From NCBI GenBank assembly GCA_022600315.1, contig JAHZKQ010000178.1, positions 1 through 8,423 on the forward strand: a DNA stretch of 8,423 bases, given 5' to 3'. Both the position numbers and the translations under genes were made by a program. The stretch is from Gammaproteobacteria bacterium (lineage in GTDB: Bacteria > Pseudomonadota > Gammaproteobacteria > Coxiellales > Coxiellaceae). The notes below the pieces were generated by a model, which worked only from the letters and a program-made list of their open reading frames with translations, searched no databases and was not told the origin of the DNA. Positions 1 to 8,423 of the stretch are shown in pieces. The first letter of the stretch is position 1; every line of letters starts with the position of its first letter.

Positions 1-1346
1 CGGCCAGCGCATTGGCGCGGTTAGCTTACCATCCGGCGAATCAAGAGCGCTTGGGCCAAGTTCCAGGTATTGGGCCTTCGTTAAAGCATTTGCTGGACGA
101 GCCTTTTGGTGAAGGAACGCGACGGGCGGCGGCCAGCGCATTGATGAATTTAGCTTACCATCAGGCGAATCAAGAGCGCTTGGGCCAAGTTCCAGGTATT
201 GGGCCTTCGTTAAAGCGTTTGCTGGACGAGCCTTTTGGTGAAGAAACGCGACGGGCGGCGGCCAACGCATTGGTGAATTTAGCTCGCCAGCTGGATAACC
301 AGCAAGACATCCCTTTTATCACTATTTTGCGTATTTTAGGCCTCTACGAATTGGCTAACAACTTGATTAGTGAAGAAATATCTAATATTAACAGTACTCA
401 AGAGTTTGGTGGTTTTAGGTTTAATAATGCCCCCCAAGAAATTGTGCAATTATATATGGTCTATGCCGCGGGACGGTTGGGCGCCACTCTAGTTGGCTTG
501 TGCTCCCTAGAGCGGGTTGTAGAAAGTATTGCTAAAGAAATATTCAAAGACATGCAAGAGCAAAAGGGAAAGGAATATTTAAAAAGCATAGCAGTGGACT
601 TCAATAGTGCAGACCCGCCTGTGAGCTCTAGTTTTTTATCATTTTTACAGTTGGCTGCTGTGCTTGATGGAATAATTTGTATAGTGCAAAAGCATTTTCC
701 AGGCGACTTTTTCGATAAAACAGGCTTAAAAGATCGATTAACAACGGAAAGAGTAGAGGGTATAAAGGAGATTATTGGGAAGCTGTTATTTACGAAGGAC
801 TGGTTGGGAATAATAAAGTCTATAGTCTTGAGTGGAGGCAATAAACAGAAAAAACTGCGCAGTCTTACAAAAGGATTAATTGACAATATTGTTAATAAGA
901 TGGTCGAAAGAGCGGGCGGCAATGAAGAGCCTAAGCGATGGGATCTTACTCGCTGGATAAGAGGGGCGATAAAAGAATCTGAAAGCATCACAAACACTAG
1001 AGTAACATTTTTTATCGAAGGAGAGGAAAAGAGTAGTTGTCGAGTCTATCTACCCAGTGAGGAAGAAGATGAACTGATGCCGCAAGCACAAACACAAGAA
1101 ACGCCAGGGTCTGGATCTAAACGTAACCTAGATAAAGATAAAGGTGAAGGTGATAGACCCACAAAAAGAACTAAAAAAGAACAAGAAGAACAAAAAGATG
1201 GGCCGATGCCGCAAGCACAAAAAACACTAGGGCCGAAGTCTAATTCAGGGTCAGCAGCATGTGGCGAAGGAGTTGGAATTTTTGCGCCGGGTTCAGCTGC
1301 ATCACCGAGTTCAGCTGCACCTACAAGGGCAAGAAGTCCTAAATGA
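1..1346 (+). CDS. ARM-repeat protein with charged low-complexity tail, 5' end missing
   Basis: The reading frame is open to the left edge (first full codon at base 3), so the N-terminus and probably more repeats lie outside. A TTG at 12 is inside a repeat and is not a credible start. Two full 43-residue repeats (12-140, 141-269) and the start of a third (from 270) carry the pattern RRAAA.ALxNLA..xxNQERL...PGIGPSLKxLLDE, which fits Armadillo/HEAT-type helical repeats used as protein-binding surfaces. Bases about 285-1060 encode a mostly helical-looking region with two mildly hydrophobic stretches (one near 450-505) that I cannot assign. Bases about 1060-1343 encode an acidic patch (EEEDE), a Lys/Arg/Glu-rich stretch and a Gly/Ser/Ala/Pro tail. 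A bipartite NLS-like pattern lies at 1119-1169: KR, a ten-residue spacer, then RPTKR; KRTKK overlaps it. The gene ends 8 bases inside the convergent pabC. ARM repeats in bacteria are often, though not always, found in host-interacting proteins. An effector role is inference only. Confidence 0.8.
   Translation, partial: ASALARLAYHPANQERLGQVPGIGPSLKHLLDEPFGEGTRRAAASALMNLAYHQANQERLGQVPGIGPSLKRLLDEPFGEETRRAAANALVNLARQLDNQQDIPFITILRILGLYELANNLISEEISNINSTQEFGGFRFNNAPQEIVQLYMVYAAGRLGATLVGLCSLERVVESIAKEIFKDMQEQKGKEYLKSIAVDFNSADPPVSSSFLSFLQLAAVLDGIICIVQKHFPGDFFDKTGLKDRLTTERVEGIKEIIGKLLFTKDWLGIIKSIVLSGGNKQKKLRSLTKGLIDNIVNKMVERAGGNEEPKRWDLTRWIRGAIKESESITNTRVTFFIEGEEKSSCRVYLPSEEEDELMPQAQTQETPGSGSKRNLDKDKGEGDRPTKRTKKEQEEQKDGPMPQAQKTLGPKSNSGSAACGEGVGIFAPGSAASPSSAAPTRARSPK
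12..269 (+). repeat. two tandem 129-bp ARM-coding units, about 93% identical
   Basis: Units 12-140 and 141-269 differ at 9 of 129 bases by my count, in six codons. All six change the amino acid: Ala/Met, Arg/Asn, Pro/Gln, His/Arg, Gly/Glu and Ser/Asn. The nine bases before 12 match the end of a preceding unit, and the first 15 bases of a third copy (270-284) match with one difference before similarity is lost. The array therefore probably continues to the left of the window. Confidence 0.92.
1076..1221 (+). repeat. 17-bp direct repeat in the tail of the ARM gene
   Basis: The 17 bases GATGCCGCAAGCACAAA occur exactly at 1076-1092 and 1205-1221, encoding MPQAQ both times. The start-to-start distance is 129 bases, the same period as the ARM units upstream. 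The residues after each copy are loosely alike (ETPGSGSKRN against KTLGPKSNSG), so this may be the remnant of a tail duplication. Confidence 0.8.
1291..1319 (+). repeat. short direct repeat encoding Ser-Ala-Ala modules
   Basis: GTTCAGCTGCA is present at 1291-1301 and again at 1309-1319, an 18-base period. It encodes the GSAASPSSAAP stretch close to the C-terminus of the ARM protein. It is a small in-frame repeat adding to the low-complexity character of the tail. Confidence 0.7.
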
Positions 1347-2142
1347 GCTTATTAATTCTATGAGCAAACGAATTATTTAAAAAGCTTATTTTTTCAAAGC
1401 CTGTAACCGTTTGGATTTGCACCAAGCTATTAGTTAGGAACATTTCTTTTGCTTCACGCAAGTCTTGCGGCGATATATTTTCTTGTAAGCAAGGGATGCT
1501 TAATCTTTGGCAAAGCTTAATCACAATATCACGCGTTGTGCCGGGCAGTGCGCCAGCCGATAAGGGTGGCGTATATAATTGATCGTTAATATTAACAAAA
1601 ATATTTGCGGCACTGGCGCAAACCACATTGCCATTACAGTTCAAAAGTATCCCATCATCAAAGCCGGCATGAATGGCTTCTTGGCGGGCTAGCACTGAAG
1701 TTAAATAGTTTAATGATTTTATTTTTGTCAGCAGAGAATGTTCACAACGCACATGGCGGCTTAGTTGCACGGTGATATTTTGTTTAGGGGGCGTTAAGGT
1801 GTTTGCTGTGATCAGTAGGCTTGGGGTTAAGTCAGTTAGGGTGGCTAAACCACGCCCACCTTGCCCGCGAAACACATTTAAGCGCACGGCGGCTTGTTGT
1901 AGGTTGTTGCGTTGAATAAGCTCACGAATAATTTGTTGGCAGTTTTCGGGTGTAAGCTCAAGCTTTAAATCCAGCAGTTTAATGCCAGCCACTAAGCGCT
2001 GCCAGTGCGCCTTAAAATTAATCAAGCGATCAGATTCCCAGCGCATAGTTTCAAATAGACCATCGCCCAATAGTAAGCCGCGCTCATCAACATCGATAAC
2101 TTTTTGATCATGGCTGTAGAATTGATCGTTAAAATAGAACAT
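1339..2142 (-). CDS. pabC: Class IV PLP enzyme, probable aminodeoxychorismate lyase
   Basis: This 267-residue protein has the fold-type IV aminotransferase layout shared by PabC, D-amino acid transaminase and branched-chain aminotransferase. PabC makes 4-aminobenzoate and pyruvate from aminodeoxychorismate in cytosolic folate synthesis. Visible motifs are DERGLLLGDGLFET near residues 20-32, RGQGGRG at 92-98, the PLP-lysine motif KSLNYL with likely Schiff-base Lys142, SAANIF at 177-182, and LPGTTRD at 199-205 for the PLP phosphate. Length and the KSLNYL/AANIF pattern fit PabC, but D-amino acid transaminase cannot be excluded. The Glu expected five residues before Asn180, which normally contacts the PLP ring nitrogen, is Cys175 here. 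The ATG at 2142 is chosen because AGGAG lies five bases upstream; an in-frame TTG at 2175 lies before this site and lacks support. The stop overlaps the convergent ARM gene by 8 bases. Confidence 0.85.
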   Translation of the reverse strand: MFYFNDQFYSHDQKVIDVDERGLLLGDGLFETMRWESDRLINFKAHWQRLVAGIKLLDLKLELTPENCQQIIRELIQRNNLQQAAVRLNVFRGQGGRGLATLTDLTPSLLITANTLTPPKQNITVQLSRHVRCEHSLLTKIKSLNYLTSVLARQEAIHAGFDDGILLNCNGNVVCASAANIFVNINDQLYTPPLSAGALPGTTRDIVIKLCQRLSIPCLQENISPQDLREAKEMFLTNSLVQIQTVTGFEKISFLNNSFAHRINKLI

Positions 2143-2147
2143 AGGTG

Positions 2148-2152
2148 CTCCT
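2148..2152 (-). promoter_or_regulatory. ribosome binding site deciding the pabC start
   Basis: On the minus strand AGGAG is followed by five bases and then the ATG at 2142. This fixes the start at MFYFND and not at the upstream TTG at 2175. Confidence 0.8.
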
Positions 2153-2185
2153 GGTTGACAGCAAACCGGCTGCAAAAACGCCTCG

Positions 2186-2194
2186 ATTCTAACA
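2186..2194 (-). promoter_or_regulatory. possible extended -10 promoter for pabC
   Basis: The minus strand reads TGTTAGAAT, an extended -10 element (TGn followed by TAGAAT, five of six matches to TATAAT). No convincing -35 is seen at 17-18 bases, as expected for extended -10 promoters. Transcription would start near 2179 and give a leader of roughly 37 bases before the pabC ATG. Inferred from consensus only. Confidence 0.45.
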
Positions 2195-2205
2195 TCAAAG
2201 CCAGA

Positions 2206-2234
2206 TTGCAGTTTGCTTAAAAACGCTATATACT
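2206..2234 (+). promoter_or_regulatory. possible sigma-70 promoter for the atp operon
   Basis: TATACT at 2229-2234 is a good -10 (five of six). TTGCAG at 2206-2211, 17 bases upstream, is a weak -35. Transcription would start near 2241, leaving about 30 bases before the GTG at 2271 and placing the alternative GTG at 2250 almost at the mRNA end. It is the only good plus-strand candidate I see between pabC and atpI. Confidence 0.45.
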
Positions 2235-2259
2235 CGCCAAAAATTAACCGTGGCAGAAC

Positions 2260-2265
2260 GGGGGA
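2260..2265 (+). promoter_or_regulatory. ribosome binding site deciding the atpI start
   Basis: GGGGGA lies five bases before the GTG at 2271. The earlier in-frame GTG at 2250 has only AT-rich sequence with no Shine-Dalgarno match upstream, so 2271 is the preferred start. Confidence 0.65.
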
Positions 2266-2270
2266 TTTCT

Positions 2271-2678
2271 GTGCCCAACAAAGCGAAACAGCCCATTACG
2301 GCGATTAGTCAGGCACGAGGACAAGCTTTCCAGGTTATCGGCATTCAGGTTGCTTTAGGCGCTTTGATTGCGGCGGCTTGGGGCCTGTCGAGCTTATGGG
2401 CTTTGGTTTCTGCTGTGCTGGGTGCGATTACGGTATTGTTGCCGAGCATTTGGTTTGTGTGGCGCTGGTTTCGCCAGAGCCAACGTAGCTCAAAGCAGTT
2501 GATGCGCGGGTTAATTTTAAATGAATGCGTCAAGTTTGGCTTGATCGTGATATTGGCGATGTTATTTCTAACTCAGGCAAGAGTGGAGACATTGCCATTT
2601 TTTTGTGGCTTGTTAGGAACATATTTTGGCTTGCTGGGAGCACCCATAATTTTAATGCGGCAAAAGGTAGCACATTAG
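2271..2678 (+). CDS. atpI: ATP synthase accessory protein I
   Basis: This 135-residue inner-membrane protein heads the operon, where AtpI is expected in gammaproteobacteria (126 residues in E. coli). AtpI is reported to help c-ring assembly or ion supply, and is not a core subunit of the finished enzyme. Four hydrophobic segments are visible at about 20-38, 43-62, 84-101 and 108-128. The Glu85/Lys88 pair in NECVK matches the conserved E..K of the family, and LP at 57-58 also fits. The start is the GTG at 2271, preceded by GGGGGA; an in-frame GTG at 2250 would add seven residues but lacks a binding site. The stop TAG directly abuts the atpB ATG, which implies translational coupling. AtpI proteins diverge strongly, so the call rests on position, size and topology as much as on sequence. 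Confidence 0.85.
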   Translation: MPNKAKQPITAISQARGQAFQVIGIQVALGALIAAAWGLSSLWALVSAVLGAITVLLPSIWFVWRWFRQSQRSSKQLMRGLILNECVKFGLIVILAMLFLTQARVETLPFFCGLLGTYFGLLGAPIILMRQKVAH

Positions 2679-3479
<801 letters not shown>

Positions 3480-3493
3480 TTTACTAACAAAAA

Positions 3494-3497
3494 GGGG
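3494..3497 (+). promoter_or_regulatory. strong atpE translation initiation region
   Basis: The atpB-atpE gap is A-rich and unstructured (CAAAAAGGGGATAGAG before the ATG at 3505), with AAGGGGA as the binding site at good spacing. This is the strongest-looking initiation region in the membrane part of the operon. It fits the need for many c subunits per enzyme, as known for E. coli atpE. Confidence 0.6.
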
Positions 3498-3501
3498 ATA
3501 G

Positions 3502-3804
<303 letters not shown>

Positions 3805-3830
3805 AATATAGATAACGCGGGGCATTTACC

Positions 3831-4307
3831 ATGGATATCAATATTACTTTATTAGGCGAAATGATCACCTTTGCGGTGTTTATTTGGTTCACGATGAAAT
3901 ATATCTGGCCGCCACTGATGAAAACCATGGAAGACCGGCGCAGTAAAATTGCCGATGGTTTGGCAGCGGCTGAGCAAGGCCAGAATGAATTGGAATTAGC
4001 CCAACATAAATCTAAACAAATTCTACAAGATGCAAAAACTCAAGCATCAAAGATTATTGAGCAAGCCAATCAACGCGCCAATCATATTGTTGAAGAATCA
4101 AAACAACAAGCCCGCAAAGAAGGCAAGCGCTTGTTGGAATTAGCGCAAGGCGAGGTTGAGCAAGAATATATGTCTGCCAAAGAAAAATTATTGCAAAGTT
4201 TTTCTAAGCTAGCGGTTGCTGGCGCTGAGCGAATTTTACAGCGCGAGGTTGATGTGGCAAGCAATGATGTGTTGGTCAAAGAACTGGTTGATGAGATACA
4301 AACATGA
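3831..4307 (+). CDS. atpF: ATP synthase Fo subunit b
   Basis: Subunit b forms the dimeric peripheral stalk that holds F1 still against the rotating c ring. The 158 residues match E. coli b (156) in length and order: a membrane anchor at about 5-27 ending in MKYIWPPLM, the hinge EDRRSKIADGL (34-44) with Arg36, a long charged, Ala/Gln/Glu-rich coiled coil through about residue 120, and the delta-binding end with AVAGAERILQREVD. The start at 3831 has only a weak binding site (GGGG about ten bases upstream). The stop TGA overlaps the atpH ATG in the four bases ATGA (4304-4307), which couples the two partners of the stator. Confidence 0.96.
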   Translation: MDINITLLGEMITFAVFIWFTMKYIWPPLMKTMEDRRSKIADGLAAAEQGQNELELAQHKSKQILQDAKTQASKIIEQANQRANHIVEESKQQARKEGKRLLELAQGEVEQEYMSAKEKLLQSFSKLAVAGAERILQREVDVASNDVLVKELVDEIQT

Positions 4308-4852
4308 TTCATCATTTTACCATTGCTAGACCCTATGCCCGCGCCGTGTTTAATCAGGCGTTGGCAGATGATCAGCTTGCAAGCTGGCAGCAGGTGTTGC
4401 AAGTATTGGCGGTGGTGGCAACCGACGCACGGGTGCGACAATTGCTGGGGAATCCGGCTGTTACTAATGAAATGTTGCAACAATTATTTGGCGACGTTGT
4501 TGGCGCAACACTAAACAATGTTGATCAAGCTAAAGTAAATAATTTTATTGCCTTATTGGCTGATGCGAAACGCCTGAGCAACGCGGCGGATATTAACTTA
4601 CTTTATAAACGACTGTTAGCGCAGCATGAAGGCACCATTGAAGTTGAGGTTAGTTCGGCGTATGAACTAAGTGCCACGCAACAAGAAAAGATTCAAACCC
4701 AGTTAGCCGCTTACTTCAGCAAAAAAGTCAGCGTGCAATATAAAATTCGTGAGGAATTAATTGGCGGTGTATTAGTTCGTGCCGGCAATTGGGTGATGGA
4801 TGCATCTATCCAGGGTAAAATCGCTCGCCTTAGCGAGCAATTATTGGCTTAA
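4304..4852 (+). CDS. atpH: ATP synthase F1 subunit delta
   Basis: Delta caps the alpha3beta3 hexamer and binds the b-subunit C-termini, completing the stator. The 182-residue protein (E. coli 177) begins FTIARPYARAVFNQAL, the usual RPYA motif at 9-12. The six-helix N-terminal domain runs to about residue 105 and includes NFIALLADAKRL (80-91). The C-terminal domain has the family signature ELIGGVLVRAGNWVMDASIQ (151-170) followed by GKIARL. No good Shine-Dalgarno precedes the start, so translation probably depends on re-initiation from atpF through the ATGA overlap. A perfect 6-bp hairpin lies near its 3' end. Confidence 0.95.
   Translation: MIHHFTIARPYARAVFNQALADDQLASWQQVLQVLAVVATDARVRQLLGNPAVTNEMLQQLFGDVVGATLNNVDQAKVNNFIALLADAKRLSNAADINLLYKRLLAQHEGTIEVEVSSAYELSATQQEKIQTQLAAYFSKKVSVQYKIREELIGGVLVRAGNWVMDASIQGKIARLSEQLLA
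4823..4838 (+). other. GC-rich hairpin at the atpH 3' end
   Basis: GCTCGC (4823-4828) and GCGAGC (4833-4838) form a perfect six-pair stem with a CTTA loop, 29 bases before the atpA start. There is no T-run after it, so it is not a classic terminator. It could slow 3' decay or mark a processing site between the Fo and F1 halves of the transcript. Coding for Ala-Arg-Leu-Ser-Glu is a sufficient alternative explanation. Confidence 0.35.
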
Positions 4853-4867
4853 GTAACGAGGAAAATC

Positions 4868-6415
4868 ATGACAACACAATTAAACGCTGCTGAAATCAGT
4901 GAGGTTATCCAGAAAAAAATTCAGGACTTTAACATTAAGTCTGAAGTGCGCACTGAAGGCACCATCTTAAATTTAAAAGACGGTATCGCTCGAGTTTATG
5001 GTTTGGGTGATGTCATGTACGGTGAAATGGTTGAGTTTGCCGATGGCACTAATGGGTTAGCATTTAATTTAGAGCGTGATTCTGTGGGCGTGGTTGTCTT
5101 GGGCCCATTTGAACATTTACAGGAAGGCATGACCGCACGTTGTACTGGACGTATTTTAGAGGTGCCAATTGGTCCGGAATTATTGGGCCGTGTGGTTGAT
5201 TCTTTGGGCGCGCCGATCGATGGCAAAGGCCCGATTGAAACTAATTTAACTTCACCGATTGAAAAAATTGCGCCGGGCGTGATTGATCGTCAATCGGTAT
5301 CCCAACCTTTACAAACTGGTTTAAAATCCTTAGACGCCATGGTGCCGATTGGCCGTGGTCAGCGGGAATTAATTATTGGTGATCGTCAAACTGGTAAAAC
5401 CGCAATTGCAGTGGATACAATCATTAACCAAAAAGACACGGGAGTTAAATGTATTTATGTCGCCATCGGCCAAAAGCAATCTTCGATTGCTGCCGTGGTG
5501 CGCAAACTTGAAGAACACGGGGCATTAAAACATACGATTATTGTTGCCGCCGGTGCATCGGATGCGGCGTCACTGCAATATATTGCCCCTTATGCTGGTT
5601 GTGCGATGGGTGAATATTTTCGTGATCGCGGTGAAGATGCCTTAATCATTTATGATGATTTAACCAAACAAGCTTGGGCGTATCGACAAATTTCATTATT
5701 ATTGCGTCGTCCGCCAGGCCGTGAAGCCTATCCCGGAGATATTTTTTATTTGCATTCACGCTTATTGGAGCGCGCTTCACGAGTGAATGCTGAGTACGTT
5801 GAACGTTTTACTAAGGGCGAAGTCAAAGGCAAAACCGGTTCTTTAACAGCGTTGCCGATTATTGAAACTCAAGCGGGTGATGTTTCGGCATTTATTCCAA
5901 CTAATGTTATCTCAATTACTGACGGCCAAATTTATTTAGATGTTAGTTTGTTTAACTCCGGCATACGTCCAGCTGTTAACGCTGGTTTATCAGTATCTCG
6001 TGTGGGTGGGGCGGCGCAAACTAAAATTATTAAGAAGCTTAGTGGTAGCTTGAGAATTGGTTTAGCCCAATATCGTGAGCTGGAAGCTTTCTCGCAATTT
6101 GCTTCAGATTTAGATGATGCGACACGCAAGCAATTAGAGCGTGGCGAACGCATCATGGAACTATTAAAGCAGCCACAATATAGCCCAATGAGTGTGGCAG
6201 AAATGTCGATTGTGTGGGTGGTGGCCAATGAAGGTTTTCTGGATGATATTGAGGTGAAGAAAATTGCTGATTTTGAGCGTAGCCTAATAAGTTATTTGCA
6301 CGACCAACATCAAGAGCTTTTAACCGAAATTGATAACAATCCAAAATACTCGGATGAAATTGAGCAGCGCATTAAAACCATGATTGCTGAATTTAAAAAA
6401 ACTCAAGCTTTTTAA
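4868..6415 (+). CDS. atpA: ATP synthase F1 subunit alpha
   Basis: Alpha forms the non-catalytic nucleotide sites of F1 and contributes to the catalytic sites of beta. The 515 residues fit the family (E. coli 513). The N-terminal beta-barrel domain (about 25-95) includes [19 protein letters not shown]. The P-loop GDRQTGKT is at 171-178 with Lys177 and Thr178. The segment [19 protein letters not shown] (273-291) is highly conserved, and Walker B is LIIYDD (259-264). The arginine finger is Arg378 in [10 protein letters not shown], equivalent to E. coli Arg376. The helical C-terminal domain starts at about 390 and contains [16 protein letters not shown] (401-416). GAGGA five bases before the ATG gives a strong initiation site after a 15-base gap from atpH. 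Nothing is missing or out of frame. Confidence 0.98.
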   Translation: MTTQLNAAEISEVIQKKIQDFNIKSEVRTEGTILNLKDGIARVYGLGDVMYGEMVEFADGTNGLAFNLERDSVGVVVLGPFEHLQEGMTARCTGRILEVPIGPELLGRVVDSLGAPIDGKGPIETNLTSPIEKIAPGVIDRQSVSQPLQTGLKSLDAMVPIGRGQRELIIGDRQTGKTAIAVDTIINQKDTGVKCIYVAIGQKQSSIAAVVRKLEEHGALKHTIIVAAGASDAASLQYIAPYAGCAMGEYFRDRGEDALIIYDDLTKQAWAYRQISLLLRRPPGREAYPGDIFYLHSRLLERASRVNAEYVERFTKGEVKGKTGSLTALPIIETQAGDVSAFIPTNVISITDGQIYLDVSLFNSGIRPAVNAGLSVSRVGGAAQTKIIKKLSGSLRIGLAQYRELEAFSQFASDLDDATRKQLERGERIMELLKQPQYSPMSVAEMSIVWVVANEGFLDDIEVKKIADFERSLISYLHDQHQELLTEIDNNPKYSDEIEQRIKTMIAEFKKTQAF

Positions 6416-6426
6416 GGTGAAATAGA

Positions 6427-7293
6427 ATGTCAACGGCACGTGAAATTCGCTCTAAAATAGGTAGCATCAAAAATACCCAGAAGATCACTCAGGCGATGGA
6501 GTTGGTGGCGGCCAGTAAAATGCGCAAAGCTCAAGAGCGCATGGCTAAATCGCAGCCGTATTCACGGGAGATTCGTCGAGTGATTAGTCATGTGGCGGCG
6601 AGTAGTTCGGAGTATAAACATCCCTACTTACAATCCCGCGATGAAATTAAGCGGGTGGGCTTTATTGTAATTAGCACTGACCGGGGCTTGTGTGGTGGTT
6701 TAAATGTTAATTTATTACGCGCTACTTTAAAAAAAATGCGCGAATTTAGCGAGCAAGACATTGGTATTGATTTATGTTTGATTGGCAGAAAAGCAGAGCA
6801 GTTCTTTCGTCGTCACGGCGGGAAAATACTAGGCATGGCTACCCAGCTTGGTGATCAACCAGCGGAAAAAGATTTAATTGGTGTGGTCAAAGTCATGTTA
6901 GATGAATTTGACAGTGAAAAATTAGATGCAATTTATATCGCCAGCAATCAATTTGTGACGACCATGGAGCAACACCCAACGGTGCGGCAACTATTACCTT
7001 TGGAACCTGATGAATCACAAACCCATGGTCATTGGGATTATATTTATGAGCCTGATTCGGCACGTGAATTATTATCGCTATTATTGGTGCGTTATATTGA
7101 ATCGCAAGTGTATCAAGGCGTGGTAGACAATTTGGCCTGTGAACAAGCGGCGCGAATGGTAGCGATGCAAAGCGCGACGGAAAATGCCGGCGAAATCATT
7201 AAAGATTTACAATTAATTTATAATAAAGCGCGACAAGCGAGTATTACCCAAGAGATTGCAGAAATCGTTTCGGGTGCTGCCGCGGTTGAGTAG
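6427..7293 (+). CDS. atpG: ATP synthase F1 subunit gamma
   Basis: Gamma is the central shaft that rotates inside alpha3beta3 and transmits torque from the c ring. The 288 residues match E. coli gamma (287). The N-terminal shaft helix holds [20 protein letters not shown] (7-26) and [10 protein letters not shown]. The globular Rossmann-like part begins with [11 protein letters not shown] (83-93), the foot region that contacts the c ring and epsilon. The C-terminal shaft helix runs from about 225 ([20 protein letters not shown]) to [22 protein letters not shown]. No extra regulatory insertion of the chloroplast type is present. The atpG Shine-Dalgarno (AAGG) overlaps the atpA TAA stop, with an 11-base gap between the genes, suggesting coupled translation. 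Confidence 0.97.
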   Translation: MSTAREIRSKIGSIKNTQKITQAMELVAASKMRKAQERMAKSQPYSREIRRVISHVAASSSEYKHPYLQSRDEIKRVGFIVISTDRGLCGGLNVNLLRATLKKMREFSEQDIGIDLCLIGRKAEQFFRRHGGKILGMATQLGDQPAEKDLIGVVKVMLDEFDSEKLDAIYIASNQFVTTMEQHPTVRQLLPLEPDESQTHGHWDYIYEPDSARELLSLLLVRYIESQVYQGVVDNLACEQAARMVAMQSATENAGEIIKDLQLIYNKARQASITQEIAEIVSGAAAVE

Positions 7294-7299
7294 CGTTAA

Positions 7300-8423
<1,124 letters not shown>

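Noticed and set aside
461..997. 178-codon open frame on the minus strand inside the ARM gene
   Set aside because: It is antisense to the clear ARM-protein frame, its product has no recognisable domain, and it has the Ser/Pro/Asn-rich look of a shadow frame.
1179..1343. Glu-rich patch and Ser/Ala-rich end as a Dot/Icm type IV secretion signal
   Set aside because: The Glu patch lies about 50 residues from the C-terminus, further than typical E-block signals, and composition alone is too weak to call.
1374..1401. A/T-rich stretch with an AAGCTT core near the gene junction as a bidirectional terminator
   Set aside because: Only a few A-T pairs can form and there is no GC stem; it also lies within pabC coding sequence.
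4373..4386. Perfect 14-base palindrome CAGCTTGCAAGCTG in atpH
   Set aside because: About one such palindrome every 16 kb is expected by chance, and it lies within conserved-type coding sequence away from any start.
6393..6415. TTAAAAA/TTTTTAA inverted repeat at the atpA stop
   Set aside because: A purely A-T stem with a nine-base loop would be weak, and it encodes the usual Lys-rich atpA C-terminus.

Overview
The window carries most of an F1Fo ATP synthase operon, atpI-atpB-atpE-atpF-atpH-atpA-atpG-atpD, on the plus strand from about 2206 to the right edge, where atpD is cut off. Subunit order, subunit sizes and motifs all match the gammaproteobacterial type. The moderately AT-rich coding sequence (many TTA, ATT and AAA codons) and a eukaryotic-like repeat protein next door suggest a host-associated gammaproteobacterium, perhaps of the Legionellales/Coxiellaceae kind. 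That placement is inference from sequence style and was not tested by a search.

Layout. Bases 1-1346 (+) hold the 3' part of a gene that runs in from the left. It encodes tandem Armadillo-type (ARM) repeats of 43 residues, a middle region I do not recognise, and a low-complexity charged tail with a nuclear-localisation-like basic cluster. Bases 1339-2142 (-) encode a fold-type IV PLP enzyme, most likely aminodeoxychorismate lyase (pabC). Its last 8 bases overlap the end of the ARM gene tail to tail. Bases 2143-2270 form a short divergent control region with a plausible promoter on each strand. From 2271 on the ATP synthase genes are tightly packed: atpI stop and atpB start abut, atpF and atpH overlap by 4 bases, and the other gaps are 11-26 bases. 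No gene-free stretch exceeds 300 bases.

How the genes work together. AtpB (a), AtpE (c ring) and AtpF (b) form the membrane Fo proton motor and stator. AtpH (delta) joins the stator to F1. AtpA (alpha) and AtpD (beta) form the catalytic hexamer around the AtpG (gamma) rotor. AtpI is a membrane accessory factor. The epsilon gene atpC is expected just past the right edge. All key residues I checked are present: a-Arg205, c-Asp66, both Walker A motifs, the alpha arginine finger and the beta catalytic Glu.

The most unusual part is the left end. It holds a possible secreted, host-directed ARM protein with 93%-identical repeat units that differ only by amino-acid-changing substitutions. Beside it is a PabC-like enzyme with Cys in place of the usual PLP-contacting Glu. 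I found no evidence for a wholly new multi-gene system in this window.
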